Positions 43,553 through 53,159 of a stretch of 64,000 bases of DNA are shown here, piece after piece; the first letter of the stretch is position 1, and each line of letters starts with the position of its first letter. The notes under the pieces are model-generated. The model was not told where the DNA came from, did no database searches, and saw nothing but the letters and a program-made list of their open reading frames with translations. Made by a program: the position numbers and the translations under genes. The stretch spans positions 33,994,501 through 34,058,500 of the forward strand of contig OX621246.1 in assembly GCA_951640165.1 (NCBI GenBank), written 5' to 3'. This DNA comes from Pseudoips prasinana. Lineage: Eukaryota > Arthropoda > Insecta > Lepidoptera > Nolidae.

Positions 43553-44035
43553 CTAGGGACAATGTCACACAGATCATCCTAGCCCCAAACTAAGCAAAGC
43601 TTGTACTATGGTTACCAGGCGACGATATACATATCTACTTATATAGATAGATAAATAAATAAAATAAAAAAGGTTTTTATTCACGTAGACTTTAAAAAAG
43701 CGCTTGTAAATAGTCAGAACATGTTTGTAGTAATACAGTTATTATTTCTAGTTGGATATTACAGATATTTAGGTACACGGAATGTTAAAACATTTATACA
43801 ACTTATTTTATAATAGTAGTGATATTTAGCTAGCTTGTATTAAGTTATTGTCAGGGAGATTATGTTTAGGTTTAATGATTGAAATTTATATTTTACTACA
43901 TACTTAAATACATAGAATACATCTATATATCAGAAACAAATATTCGTGCTCATCTCACAAATATTTGCACTTACCGGGATTCGAACCCAGGACCACCTGC
44001 TTCGTAGGCAGGAGTACTACCAACTCGGCTACGAG
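43553..44035 (-). mobile_element. SINE family A, minus, interrupted by repeat H
   Basis: The tail at 43553-43654 and head at 43905-44035 (CGGGATTCGAACCCAGGACC inverse box B) are separated by a copy of the LINE-like repeat seen at 11925-12180 (43655-43900). Confidence 0.78.
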
Positions 44036-44404
44036 GATGATTATGACTTCGAAATTTGAGTAAAAAGCAATAAAACAAAACACAATTAGCGGTGCTTAAA
44101 TTTTACAAGTCATAAATTAAGATTTCACCGTGTTAAGTGTAATTAACATAACAAGACCAGGTACATTTAAATATACTTTGCTTACTTTCACATTGCAATT
44201 TTAAACCACAATTTCTTTGTAGGGCGTCTTTAATAGTTAAAATTATGCAGTTAGGCTAGACTTACTATGTAGGATTGTGCCTAAAAGGAAAGTACACCCT
44301 ACTTCCTACTAATCTTATAAATGCGAAAGTTTGGATATTTGTTACTCATAAACGCGAAAACTACGGAACGAATTTTAATGAAACTTCGTAGTAATATATA
44401 ATAA

Positions 44405-44568
44405 TAATAATAATATCTAGGGACAATGTCAGACAGATCATCCTAGCCCCAAACTAAGCAAAGCTTGTACTATGGGTACCAGGCGACGATTTACATATTT
44501 ATATAGATAGATAAATACTTAAATACATAGTAAACACCCATGAATGAGTAACAAATAACAATATAGCT
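44405..44568 (-). mobile_element. SINE family A 3' part, minus
   Basis: AATATCTAGGGACAATGTCA through TGGGTACCAGGCGACGATTT. The tRNA-like head is missing (5' truncation). Confidence 0.7.
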
Positions 44569-44584
44569 TATATATCCGAATAAC

Positions 44585-44859
44585 TTTGGTTAACCGACAT
44601 AGCCCGAAGAATTGCCAAGCTGAGGTGGCAGGGGGCAGGGCACATAGCGCGTCGAGGAGACGGCCGCTGGGGCAGAAAGGTTCTCGAGTGGCGACCACGA
44701 ACCGGAAGACGCAGCGTGGGCAGGCCCCATCCAAGATGGATCGTACATCTTGTGAGGGTCGCTGGATGCGGATAGCTCAAGACCAGCAACTGTGGAGATC
44801 TTTGTGGTAGGCCTTTGTCCAGCAGTGAGCGTCTTTTGGCTGATAGATATGATGATGAT
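44585..44859 (+). mobile_element. RTE LINE 3' fragment with target duplication
   Basis: About the last 275 bp of the RTE family (GAATTGCCAAGCTGAGGTGG, GGTTCTCGAGTGGCGACCAC, ATATGATGATGAT), flanked by CCGAATAAC at 44576-44584 and 44860-44868. Translation resembles IAKLKWQWAGHIARR and GRKVLEWRPRTGRRSVGR of the 53160-55543 copy. Confidence 0.88.
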
Positions 44860-44934
44860 CCGAATAACACATAGGTTACCATTTAGTAAGTTTAACGCGA
44901 GTGAAACCGCAGGGCACAGCTAGTAGGAGAATTA

Positions 44935-45487
44935 AGAATGATGAGAATAATAGTTAAAAAAACTAAAAAATGTTTTTTTATAGAATACCAAACCAGGTTT
45001 TGGTTGCTTTTAAGTTTTGGTTGGTTTTCTTTAAAAGCGGGTGTTTTATAATATTATTTCATTTTGCTCAAAAGGCTTGCTTAGAACATAGAAACTGAGC
45101 TCTATACAAGTTATAGGGAAACAATAAATCGCTTACCCTGATTATTTTTATAGAGAAACTGTTTCACATATTGAATTGTCTTCGGTTCTTGACAAGTATG
45201 CCAAAATTTCGATTTAAATCAACGTCCTGAAGGAGGTCAAAATCATGTTCATAGTTTCCGTTACATACCTACACTGCTCACTGCGCATGTAGCTAATAAA
45301 AATCTTATAAAAGTACATGATATGTCAATAATAATAAACCTTTTAATATTAATTATTATCGACAATTCATGTATTTTGCTCGTTACCAACTTTTATAGCT
45401 TTTAACATTCTCTACTCGATCTTGCCGAACTAGTATAGCGACAAGGACTCATGGCTCCCCACAGCTTTCGGTCATTATTTTGACTGG
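44935..45487. other. Non-coding stretch
   Basis: Nothing supported; a local direct repeat of GGTTTTGGTTG-type sequence lies near 44997. Confidence 0.4.
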
Positions 45488-45770
45488 CCTGTTAGTTACT
45501 GGTTAGGTACCCTGAACGTTTAGCCAGAGGATGTGGATTCGATTCCTACCCGGGACAAGTCTTTGTGTGATGGGCACCATTATTTACGTATTCATAATAT
45601 GTACGTATTTACAAATGTAAAAGAATTTTTATAAGTTTTATAAAATGTTAAATAGTTGAGTCCAATAAATAAATAAGTTGTCTGGCTGCCATATTACATC
45701 CTGTAATATGGCTGCCTAGTTTGTTAGGGCAGTGTGTTAATTGTTCCGAAATATATGTTTATTTATTAAT
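45488..45770 (+). mobile_element. SINE family D-like
   Basis: GGCCTGTTAGTTACTGGTTA head, box B GGATTCGATTCC, ACCCGGGACAAGTCTTTGTG body. The tail contains a small palindrome, CATATTACATCCTGTAATATG, at 45688. Confidence 0.6.
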
Positions 45771-46720
45771 CCTTCTACTATCTGCAAGCCAAACTGCGGT
45801 CCTGTGATTGAATTTTAGTAGACAACGATGAATATGAAATTGGTTTTAAACCAAAAAAAAAAATTACTTTAGAGGCTGTAATTAATTTATATGTTCGGGA
45901 ATACAAACGGTTACACACTTTTCTTTATAACTAAGTTATAGTTTATAGGATTTGTTAATGTTATTGCCATATAAAGTCTATGGGGCAGTCTCGTTTTGAT
46001 AGCACATTATAAAGTATGTTAATTGACTAGTGGTGTCAGCTACCCAATCCATAAATATGCAGTCCGCAGTGGTTGCATGTCATTGTCGCATGTGGCCAGC
46101 AAAAAAACTAGCACTGCTAAAGGGAGTTTCGTCGATATGCTAGCAACGCTTTAGGTTATAGAAAAAATACTGTACATCACAGTATAATATAGTATACATA
46201 AATAATTCGTTGCCTCTTTCTAAATACCTACATATTTTTTATTTACGCGCGTAAATCTACTTTTTTAAACAACGTAAAGCAATGACCTAGTGACTTGTTT
46301 ATGGATTTTTTACTTCTCATAAAAAAGAACAGTGATTCTGAATTCAAAGGTCGATACGTCAGAAAGCCCGCGCTAATGGAATCAAATATCAATAGTGTTG
46401 TATTGATGTAAGCAACACATGCATGGATTACTAAAAGTTTTGCGCCAAAATAAAACATGTACGTAGGTATATTGTTTATAAATCCTCGTAGGTAAACTGT
46501 GTCTACAATGGCCACCGTCTTGATAAAATACTGGACAAATGCGAGTGTGAGGAGCACGAAGAGTTCTGCATAAACCTGTCGAATATGAGTTTGATACTCT
46601 ATCGAGTTCGAATGACGTTACCTCGATGTTCATTAGATTAGTAATAGCAGTAGTAGGTATCGACTTCCGAAAAAATATAGAATTGTTTTTTGATCGGTGT
46701 TTGAGTGTAATTTATCTATA
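45771..46720. other. Non-coding, with one uncertain hydrophobic ORF
   Basis: A minus-strand open segment at about 46489-46627 reads YQTHIRQVYAELFVLLTLAF and then VQYFIKTVAIVDTVYLR. It is membrane-like and has a K-x5-DT spacing faintly like fatty-acid elongases, but no conserved His box or firm splice sites. I do not call a gene. Confidence 0.3.
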
Positions 46721-47275
46721 ACTAGCTGTGCCCGACGGTTTTACCCGCGTTAAACTTCATAAATTATAGCCTATGTGTTATTCGGATATATAAGCTATAT
46801 TACTACGAATATATAAGCTATATCGGATATATAACAGATTGTCCACCTATAAAAAAATATGTTTTGATATTATTAAGTAATTTTAATTTTAATTGTTTTA
46901 TCATTAATATTCACTTTTTACACTTTGTTTTATATTTTATGTTAATTTTCGTTTTTTATGTTAATTTTGTTTCCTAAATTTTAATTTTATTTTAGCTATA
47001 TGTATTTTTCATTTTATATTTAGTTTTATTTGTGATATATTTTTTATTTTTTACTGATGTCACGAGTGTCATGAATCTGTGCATGTTGTGACACCTTAAT
47101 AAACTGTGCATTTGATTTTAATTTTTAAGTGTTGTATTTAGACTAGCAATAATGTAACAGTTACTGGTGGTCCTAAATAAATAAATAAATTACTACAAAG
47201 TTTCATAAAAATCCGTTCGGTAGTTTTTGCGTGAAGAAGTAACAAACATTCGCCTTTATAATATTAGTATGATTT
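46721..47275 (+). repeat. Dispersed repeat E interrupted by a LINE 3' end
   Basis: AACTAGCTGTGCCCGACGGT through TATAAGCTATATTACTAC, then from 47189 ATTACTACAAAGTTTCATAA to the ATATTAGTATGATTTG end. Confidence 0.65.
46807..47188 (+). mobile_element. LINE 3' UTR fragment (family Z)
   Basis: Flanked by ATTACTAC (46799-46806 and 47189-47196). The 3' end GTTACTGGTGGTCCTAAATA and (AAAT)n matches the inverse at 50071-50160. GTTGTGACACCTTAATAAAC contains a polyadenylation-like AATAAA. Confidence 0.75.
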
Positions 47276-47288
47276 GTCTGTATTTAGA

Positions 47289-47820
47289 AATGCCTCGTCG
47301 GTCTAGCGGTAGCGAGTTAAACCGCAGATAATGAAATCCCGGGTAGGACCAGAAGTGATTTTGGGATTTTTGAAAAATTCCTTTATTATTGACGGTCACC
47401 GTAGCCTAGTTGGTAGTGCTCCTGCCTACGAAGCTGGTGGTCCTGGGTTCGAATCCCGGTAAGTGCAAATATTTGTGTGATGAGCACGAATATTTGTTTC
47501 TGAGTCATGGATGTTTGCTATGTATTTAAGTATTTATCTATCTATATAAGTATGTATATCGTCGCCTGGTACCCATAGTACAAGCTTTGCTTAGTTTGGG
47601 GCTAGGATGATCTGTGTGACATTGTCCCTAGATATTATTATTATTTAGTATCAGTCCAAAGTCTGGGAGTTGGCGGTATTACACCCCCGTGCCTCGGAGA
47701 GCACGTAAAGCCGTCGGTCCTGTATCTGACCACTTTCCGGTCGTGTCGCTAGTAGTCCCATCGGATCATGAGAGTAATGGAATAGAAAGTGCCCCTGTGT
47801 TAGCGCACACACTTGTGCAC
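47289..47820 (+). mobile_element. SINE family C interrupted by SINE A
   Basis: The head GCCTCGTCGGTCTAGCGGTA and an altered box B region (AAATCCCGGGTAGGACC) lie left of the SINE A. After it, ACCACTTTCCGGTCGTGTCG, AGTCCCATCGGATCATGAGA and GAAAGTGCCCCTGTGTTAGC. Confidence 0.75.
47395..47645 (+). mobile_element. SINE family A inside SINE C
   Basis: Complete, well-preserved copy (GTCACCGTAGCCTAGTTGGT to the ATTATTATT tail; box B GGTTCGAATCCCGG intact). A good reference for the family. Confidence 0.87.
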
Positions 47821-48063
47821 TTTAATTATTGGAATTATCATCATTACAGGTGAAATAAGTCGACTGCTGGACAATCCTTCCCCAAGAGTCATCTTGGGGG
47901 AGATATGCCATAATCGCCACGCTTGGCAGACGGGTTGGCGATCGCAGTAAGATGGTCATAGTAATCAGAAGGAAGCTGTTGCCGTCCTCTGGTAGATACT
48001 TCCACGGGGCGACTTCTACGCCCCCATGGGATGTTATGGGGTGATAATATTCTGTTCCTGATA

Positions 48064-49011
48064 CAGTAGAACCTCGATTAGTTAAAGTCCAAGGGAAACA
48101 CAAAATATTTTAAGTTATAGAGGTTTTAAGTTATCAAGGGTCTATGTTAGGGATAGGTTAATATAGAGGTAGGTATTACATACCTTAGTAATTCTCTAAC
48201 CAGCCATTGCTGGCTTTAAAATTTTTGACTTTCAGCAAATTAGCGAACTCTTCAGCTTTTTCTTTCAGTATGGGTCCACTAACACTGATGTTTTTGTGTC
48301 GACACTCTTTGAACCACGTAAACAAATCTTGTTCTAAATTAGGAAATTCAGCAAATTTTCGCCTTTAACATAGAAGACTTTCTCCTGATTCTGGTTTCTT
48401 CAAGATTTCAGCTTCTTTTTTAACAATAATAATAATAGTAATGATGATTGATAATGTACTCTCATGGTATCCCAAACTGAGCCGTAAATTCTTTCCTTTT
48501 CAATTCATTTTCTTGCTTTTTATTTATCAGGATATGTGAGTGCTGTTAGTTTTCTTTTTGAACTAAATTTAAGCCAGTTTTATCACACAGTAGGTAAAGT
48601 GATGTTTCCAGGACAATATACAAAAACTTATGATCCAAGTAACACGTTGACTTCAGGCTAACCGCCAAAAAGCTTTAAAGAATTTCGAAGAAGCAAACAA
48701 TAGGTGACATATGTATTGGTAACGTTAACAATTTAACTAGTGAACACGTGCAAGCAATAAGTACCGAAAACTTTTAATTTGCGCACTCTTTCAAAATGAG
48801 TCATTGACAAACAATTTTATGTTATAGAGGTTATGGAAACATTTCTTTAAGTTACTGAGGGCCAATACAGAGATTACAGTTTATTTAAATTATAGAGGTT
48901 GCGTATTTTAAGTTATAAAGGTTTTGGGCTCTGATGGGAAGGGAACATATTATTTTTTGAAGTTATAGAGGTTTTTAAGTTACCGAGGTTTGAGTTATCG
49001 AGGCTCTACTG
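48064..49011 (-). mobile_element. Tigger/pogo-type DNA transposon relic
   Basis: Ends CAGTAGAACCTCGATTAG and, inverted, CAGTAGAGCCTCGATAAC; TA flanks both sides (48062-48063, 49012-49013). The subterminal motif AAGTTATAGAGGTT is repeated near both ends. 948 bp long, with the catalytic domain deleted. Confidence 0.85.
48186..48430 (-). pseudogene. Tigger transposase, CENP-B-type DNA-binding remnant
   Basis: The minus-strand reading is VKKEAEILKKPESGES, then, after a frame break, KFAEFPNLEQDLFTWFKECR, HKNISVSGPILKEKAEEFAN and LLKVKNFKASNGWLENY, followed by a stop. The WF...R and SGPILKEKA...L.....F.AS.GWL pattern is that of the CENP-B-type helix-turn-helix found in Tigger/pogo transposases. 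No DDE domain follows. Confidence 0.83.
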
Positions 49012-49044
49012 TATTTGTCGCCGTCGCCACACAGCAGTGGCATT

Positions 49045-49527
49045 ATTATTTAGAAATATATAATTATGTTTATCAGTTGTCTGGTTGCCAGTTGTCTCTG
49101 CCTAGTTTGACATCTGACGGTAATGTTTGGTGTCCCAAGGTAATTATTATTTATTTAATTATCAGTAAGTACAGATAGCACAAGCGGGCCACACATGTGT
49201 CCCTGGGGTCGATGGTCAACCGCTTGTCACGAACATTGATAGACTGACAGCATGATTGATCTGCTACCCTCCTGTCTATGGTCGTAAATCTTCGTAATTA
49301 ATCAGCCTATGTGTTGGCATTATTATTTACGACTATTATTTACGATATTGAGTGTAATTATATATGTGTCTCGTTTATAGAGAACAAGCTGCGCCGCGCG
49401 GTTTCACCCGCGGTTAAGTAGTTTTGGCGTACAAGAGTAACAAACATACATGATGTCCTCCCGGCCGAATATCGACCACGGCGGCCAGTCTCAATGGAGA
49501 TTAGCCAATTGCGCAGGACATATTATA
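49045..49527. other. Non-coding; short repeat E fragment
   Basis: 49385-49440 (GCTGCGCCGCGCGGTTTCAC) is the start of a repeat E, continued after the SINE C at about 49770. Nothing else recognised. Confidence 0.45.
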
Positions 49528-49765
49528 GTGCACAAGTGTGTGCGCAAACACAGGGGCACTTTCTATTCAATCACTCTCATGATCCGATGGGACGACTAGC
49601 GACACGACCGGAAAGAGGTCAGGTACAGGACCGACGGCTTTACGTGCTCTACGAGGCACGGGGGTATAATACCGCCAACTCCCAGACTTCGGGCTGATAC
49701 GAAGAAATTAATTTTTACGGAAAAATCCCAAAATCACTTTTTGGCCCGACCCGGGATACGAACAT
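49528..49765 (-). mobile_element. SINE family C, minus
   Basis: CACAAGTGTGTGCGCAAACA, AGAGGTCAGGTACAGGACCG and CCAGACTTCGGGCTGATACG. Head truncated at GGCCCGACCCGGGATACGAA. Confidence 0.72.
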
Positions 49766-50070
49766 ACATATATACATCTATACTCACAAACTTTCGCATT
49801 TATAATATTAGTAGAATGTGTACCTCTAGCGGTTTTGGCAGTGCACGCCGGAATAGCGCGCAAATGGTAGATTTTTTCCTACTTACTTGACACTTATCGT
49901 CATATTTTGGACAATACACACAATATCTTTATAAATTGTAGCCTATGTGTTATTAGTTGTTAGTATATGTATAACCTATATTATTGTAAAGTTTCATTAA
50001 AATCCATTCAGTAGTTTTTACATGCAAGAATAACAATCATCCATCCATACTTACAAACTTTCGCGTTTAT

Positions 50071-50674
50071 TTATTTATTTGGACAACCAGTAGTTGTTAC
50101 ATTCTTACGTCTATATTATTGAGTACAAAATTATAATTAAATGCACAACATTTTAAGGTGTCACAGCATGCGCATAAATTTAATAATAGTGACACATATT
50201 GAAAAATTAAGTAAATTAAATGAAATAAAATATACTACATAAAACAAATAAAATTAAACATATTCTTTAACATAACAAAAATTAAAACATATTTATAGTC
50301 AACTCAATCAAATAACGGAAACACATTCTTATGCTTAATTAAAAAAAATACTAACATTACACTAATATAACACTAATTAAAGCCTACTTAATAAACTCAA
50401 ATCCTTTTTTTGAAAGTGGGTAGCCCATCCTTAAGGACGTCTACCTCCCCGGAGATAGCATTGTATGTTTTTACTATTCGAGATATAACCGAGAACTGCT
50501 TAAGATTGGTTCTGGCAAACGGTTCGTGTAATAACCCAGACCCAACGAACGCACGCCTGGGCACCCGACGGGGAACACGTAAAGTAAATGATTGTAAAAA
50601 GCTTAGACAATCCAGTTCATTTCTCAACACTTTGTACAAAAATATCAGATCGTGTACCCGTCTTCGAATCGAAT
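50071..50674 (-). mobile_element. LINE family Z, 3' end with RT C-terminus
   Basis: 604-bp insertion flanked by CGTTTAT (50064-50070 and 50675-50681). On the minus strand a coding end is followed by about 325 bp of 3' UTR matching 46807-47188. Confidence 0.8.
50397..50674 (-). pseudogene. LINE ORF2 C-terminal fragment
   Basis: Reads RRVHDLIFLYKVLRNELDCL, SFTLRVPRRVPRRAF and IVKTYNAISGEVDVLKDGLP, then TFKKRI and a stop. The FLYK.L...D...L and YN.I......DVL....P.F..RI pattern is the usual C-terminal end of Jockey/CR1-type LINE proteins. Everything upstream is missing. Confidence 0.75.
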
Positions 50675-50734
50675 CGTTTATAATATTAGTAGGATAGATA
50701 AGAAAGAAATAGCGTGACAATAGTTTTTATTGAC

Positions 50735-50910
50735 ATAGACATATGGCTGACGGCACAGAATATCGCCACCCTCTCTCATCCCGTGGGGGGCGCTGAAGTC
50801 GTCCAGAGGGAATATCTATCAGAGAACGGGCAGCAGCGTCTCTCTGTGTACTATGACCATTATAATGCGATCGCCAACCCGTCTGCCAAGCGTGGCGATT
50901 ATGGCATATA
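50735..50910 (+). mobile_element. Non-autonomous element family G, 5' part
   Basis: TATGGCTGACGGCACAGAAT, CCCGTGGGGGGCGCTGAAGT, AGCAGCGTCTCTCTGTGTAC and CAAGCGTGGCGATTATGGCA. The 3' end is replaced by the SINE D that follows. Confidence 0.7.
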
Positions 50911-51430
50911 ATAATATCCTGGGACATTATTCACACACGGCCATCTGGGGCTCTACCGGCATTCAAATAAATAAAGGTTAAAAATTACTAAAAATAATTA
51001 AATCGGCAACGTTGACAATCGATTTCGGACATTTATCACGTTACATGTGCTCATGGAAGCCTATTTAACGATTGATTAAGTAATTTTTAACCTTTATTTA
51101 TTTGAACGCTATTTAAGAAATCGATGTTCGGCGACTTAGCCGTTAGAGCCCCTGATCCCAAACTAAGCAGAGCTTGTACTGTGGAAACCAGGTAACTGAT
51201 ATATTACATATACTATTTTTCTATTGTAAATACATACTTATATAGATAACTAGCTGTGCCCCGCGGTGTTACTCGCGTTATAGCGTCAGGAAGGAAAACC
51301 CGACTTATTTTTATATAGTAGAACATTACACCCAGACTCAGGACAAACAGACATGTTCATGCACACAAATATTTGTCCCGGGTGGGAATCGAACCAGAAG
51401 GGCAGCCTATCTACCAACCACGCCAACAGA
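50911..51430 (-). mobile_element. SINE family D with embedded MITE and repeat E scrap
   Basis: The tail (TAATATCCTGGGACATTATT) is cut at CCATCTG by the MITE at 50949-51150 and resumes GATCCCAAACTAAGCAGAGC. The body is cut again at about 51249-51310 by a repeat E fragment. The right end is the inverse of the tRNA-like head, with GTCCCGGGTGGGAATCGAAC. Confidence 0.7.
50949..51150. mobile_element. Foldback MITE inside SINE D (copy 2)
   Basis: Same element as 17203-17446, with part of the left arm deleted (GGCTCTACCGG joins CATTCAAATAAATAAAGG). The right end GGCGACTTAGCCGTTAGAGC is intact. Confidence 0.75.
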
Positions 51431-51439
51431 AAATTATGG

Positions 51440-51650
51440 CAAATTATGGATTCCTACTAATATTATGAATTCGAAAGTTTGTGAGTATAGAAGTATGTAT
51501 GTATGTATGTATGTTTGTTACTCTTTCACGTATAAACCACGGAACGGATTTTTACAGTGTAGTAATATACCTTATATATCTAAATAACACACAGGCTTTA
51601 ATCTATAAATTTCACTGATGAAACTGTGGGGCACAACTAGTTCATCTAAT
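51440..51650 (-). repeat. Dispersed repeat E, minus
   Basis: AATATTATGAATTCGAAAGT, a short (TATG)n run near 51495 and GAAACTGTGGGGCACAACTA at the end. Confidence 0.6.
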
Positions 51651-51914
51651 AGACAAACAATAACAAAGTATGTAGTATATTTTTATTGTATTCTATTTAT
51701 AGTCGCGTTGACACATAGGGGGTGTATTACTGTGCGCGGATGTCACGGGCGACTAATTGCTCCTGATAATAGACCCCCGGCAAATGGCCGGCCGCTTAAT
51801 TGTGTTGGATGTTACAATATTTGTTCTGTTACAATGCATAAAGGAAATTGCAACGGGCAATAAGGAAATTAGTACCTACATCAGGAATATGGGTTTGTAT
51901 GTTCAAATTAGAAA

Positions 51915-52090
51915 TAGCATACATAGACTCACGCCTGTTTCCCAGAGGGGTAGGCAGAGACAACAGATTTTCATTTGTCACGATCTTTGCACACGTCTTT
52001 TGCCTCGATTACTGTCATTATATTCTCCATACATGCTCGCCGGTTTAGGGTACTTCTGACCTGTCCTTTCTTGAGAACGTCTCCGAAATT
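51915..52090 (-). repeat. LINE 3' coding remnant, family X2, minus
   Basis: ACTCACGCCTGTTTCCCAGA, GTTTAGGGTACTTCTGACCT and CTTTCTTGAGAACG are the inverse of 21450-21625. Confidence 0.55.
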
Positions 52091-52223
52091 ATTTAAAAAT
52101 TATTTAAAAAAATTAAATAATTAATAAAATTATTACTAGGTTAATTTTAAAACTAAAACTAAACCGTAGAGTTTTGGGTTGGAATGATTAAATTAGAGAA
52201 AGAAAAAGAAAGTATGTTATTAA

Positions 52224-52591
52224 TGTACAGACGCCAGCACATCAAGCTACCCCAATCTGTCAAAATTCCCCAATTGAAAGTGAACCTTATACTTCTGTGA
52301 TAAAGTTGAAAATCTATAAAAGAACTAGCGGCCCGGTACGTGCTTCGCTACGCTTTTAAGTATTAGTACAAATTGTTTGTATATGGGAGTATAGAAAGAT
52401 GTAGATTTTACACTTTTTCAAGACTCTTTAAATTTTCTCTACATACAAACCTTCCCTGGGCTTCCACGAATAATTCAAGACCAAAATTAGCCAAATCGGT
52501 AAAGGCGTTGTTGAGTTATAACATTACAACGAAAAGTGGCATTGATTAGAATATGACAAATTGGGGTAGCTGGATGTGCTGGCGTCTGTAC
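52224..52591. mobile_element. Foldback MITE family M1, interrupted
   Basis: GTACAGACGCCAGCACATCA and TGTGCTGGCGTCTGTAC bound it. The loop is flipped relative to 37201-37341. About 230 bp from CTAGCGGCCCGGTACGTGCT to near 52550 is a foreign repeat inserted in it. Confidence 0.72.
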
Positions 52592-52644
52592 ATAAGAAAT
52601 ACAAATATATACATACCGGTTCATATTTACTTATTTGTCGTATG

Positions 52645-52775
52645 GGCGGTCGGTACCCTTGTGTCAAAGTTGTTTAAGCCATCAGGTCTCTGACTCTGAC
52701 TTTGGCTTAACGAATTTTGTCTAATGACTACAACCGGGACCAACAGCTTAACGTGCCTTCCGAAGCACGGAGACA
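52645..52775 (-). mobile_element. 5S-derived SINE, 3' body only, minus
   Basis: GTATGGGCGGTCGGTACCCT, CTACAACCGGGACCAACAGC and TTAACGTGCCTTCCGAAGCA are the inverse of the body of 56655-56890. The 5S-like head is absent. Confidence 0.6.
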
Positions 52776-52868
52776 CTTTCTTAGTGTCTCCGTCAACTTT
52801 GGACGTAATTTAAGCAACCGACTCAAACACGTGCAATCGAATTAAAACTGATTCTCAATTAATCGACA

Positions 52869-53085
52869 GTAACCATAGCCTAGTTGGTAGTGCTCCTGCC
52901 TACGAAACTGGTGGTCCTGGGTTCGAATCCCGGTAAGTGCAAATATTTGTGTGATGAGCACGAATATTTGTATCTATCTACGAGTATATAAGTATGTATA
53001 TCGTCGCCTGGTACCCATAGTACAAGCTTTGCTTAGTTTGGGGCTAGGATGATCTGTGTGTCCCCAGATATTATTATTATTATTA
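52869..53085 (+). mobile_element. SINE family A
   Basis: AACCATAGCCTAGTTGGTAG, GGTTCGAATCCCGG and GCTTTGCTTAGTTTGGGGCT with an (ATT)n end. A short internal deletion follows GAATATTTGT. Confidence 0.85.
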
Positions 53086-53159
53086 TAATTATATGTTTCC
53101 TTTCTTTGTCGGTGAATCCTTAAGTAAACTCGCGTTCGTTTAGATTAAGGTTTCCTTTT

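Larger units (their letters stand above)
44300..44930 (-). repeat. Dispersed repeat E hosting SINE A and an RTE fragment
   Basis: The left part (AATGCGAAAGTTTGGATATT, AACTTCGTAGTAATATA) and right part (AACACATAGGTTACCATTTA, GAAACCGCAGGGCACAGCTA) are one repeat E, split by 44405-44568 and 44585-44859. Confidence 0.65.
47838..49040 (-). mobile_element. Family G element interrupted by a Tigger relic
   Basis: The G sequence at 47838-48063 (GCCACGCTTGGCAGACGGGT, GAAGGAAGCTGTTGCCGTCC) is cut by the pogo-type element and resumes briefly after 49011 (TATTTGTCGCCGTCGCCACA). Confidence 0.6.
49938..50705 (+). repeat. Repeat E interrupted by LINE family Z
   Basis: The left part ends ACAAACTTTCGCGTTTAT (50070). 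After the LINE it resumes CGTTTATAATATTAGTAGGA. Confidence 0.6.

Noticed and set aside
47395..47480. Possible tRNA gene (box A, box B GGTTCGAATCC)
   Set aside because: No acceptor-stem pairing, and the same sequence with a 150-base tail recurs seven times; it is a tRNA-derived SINE head.
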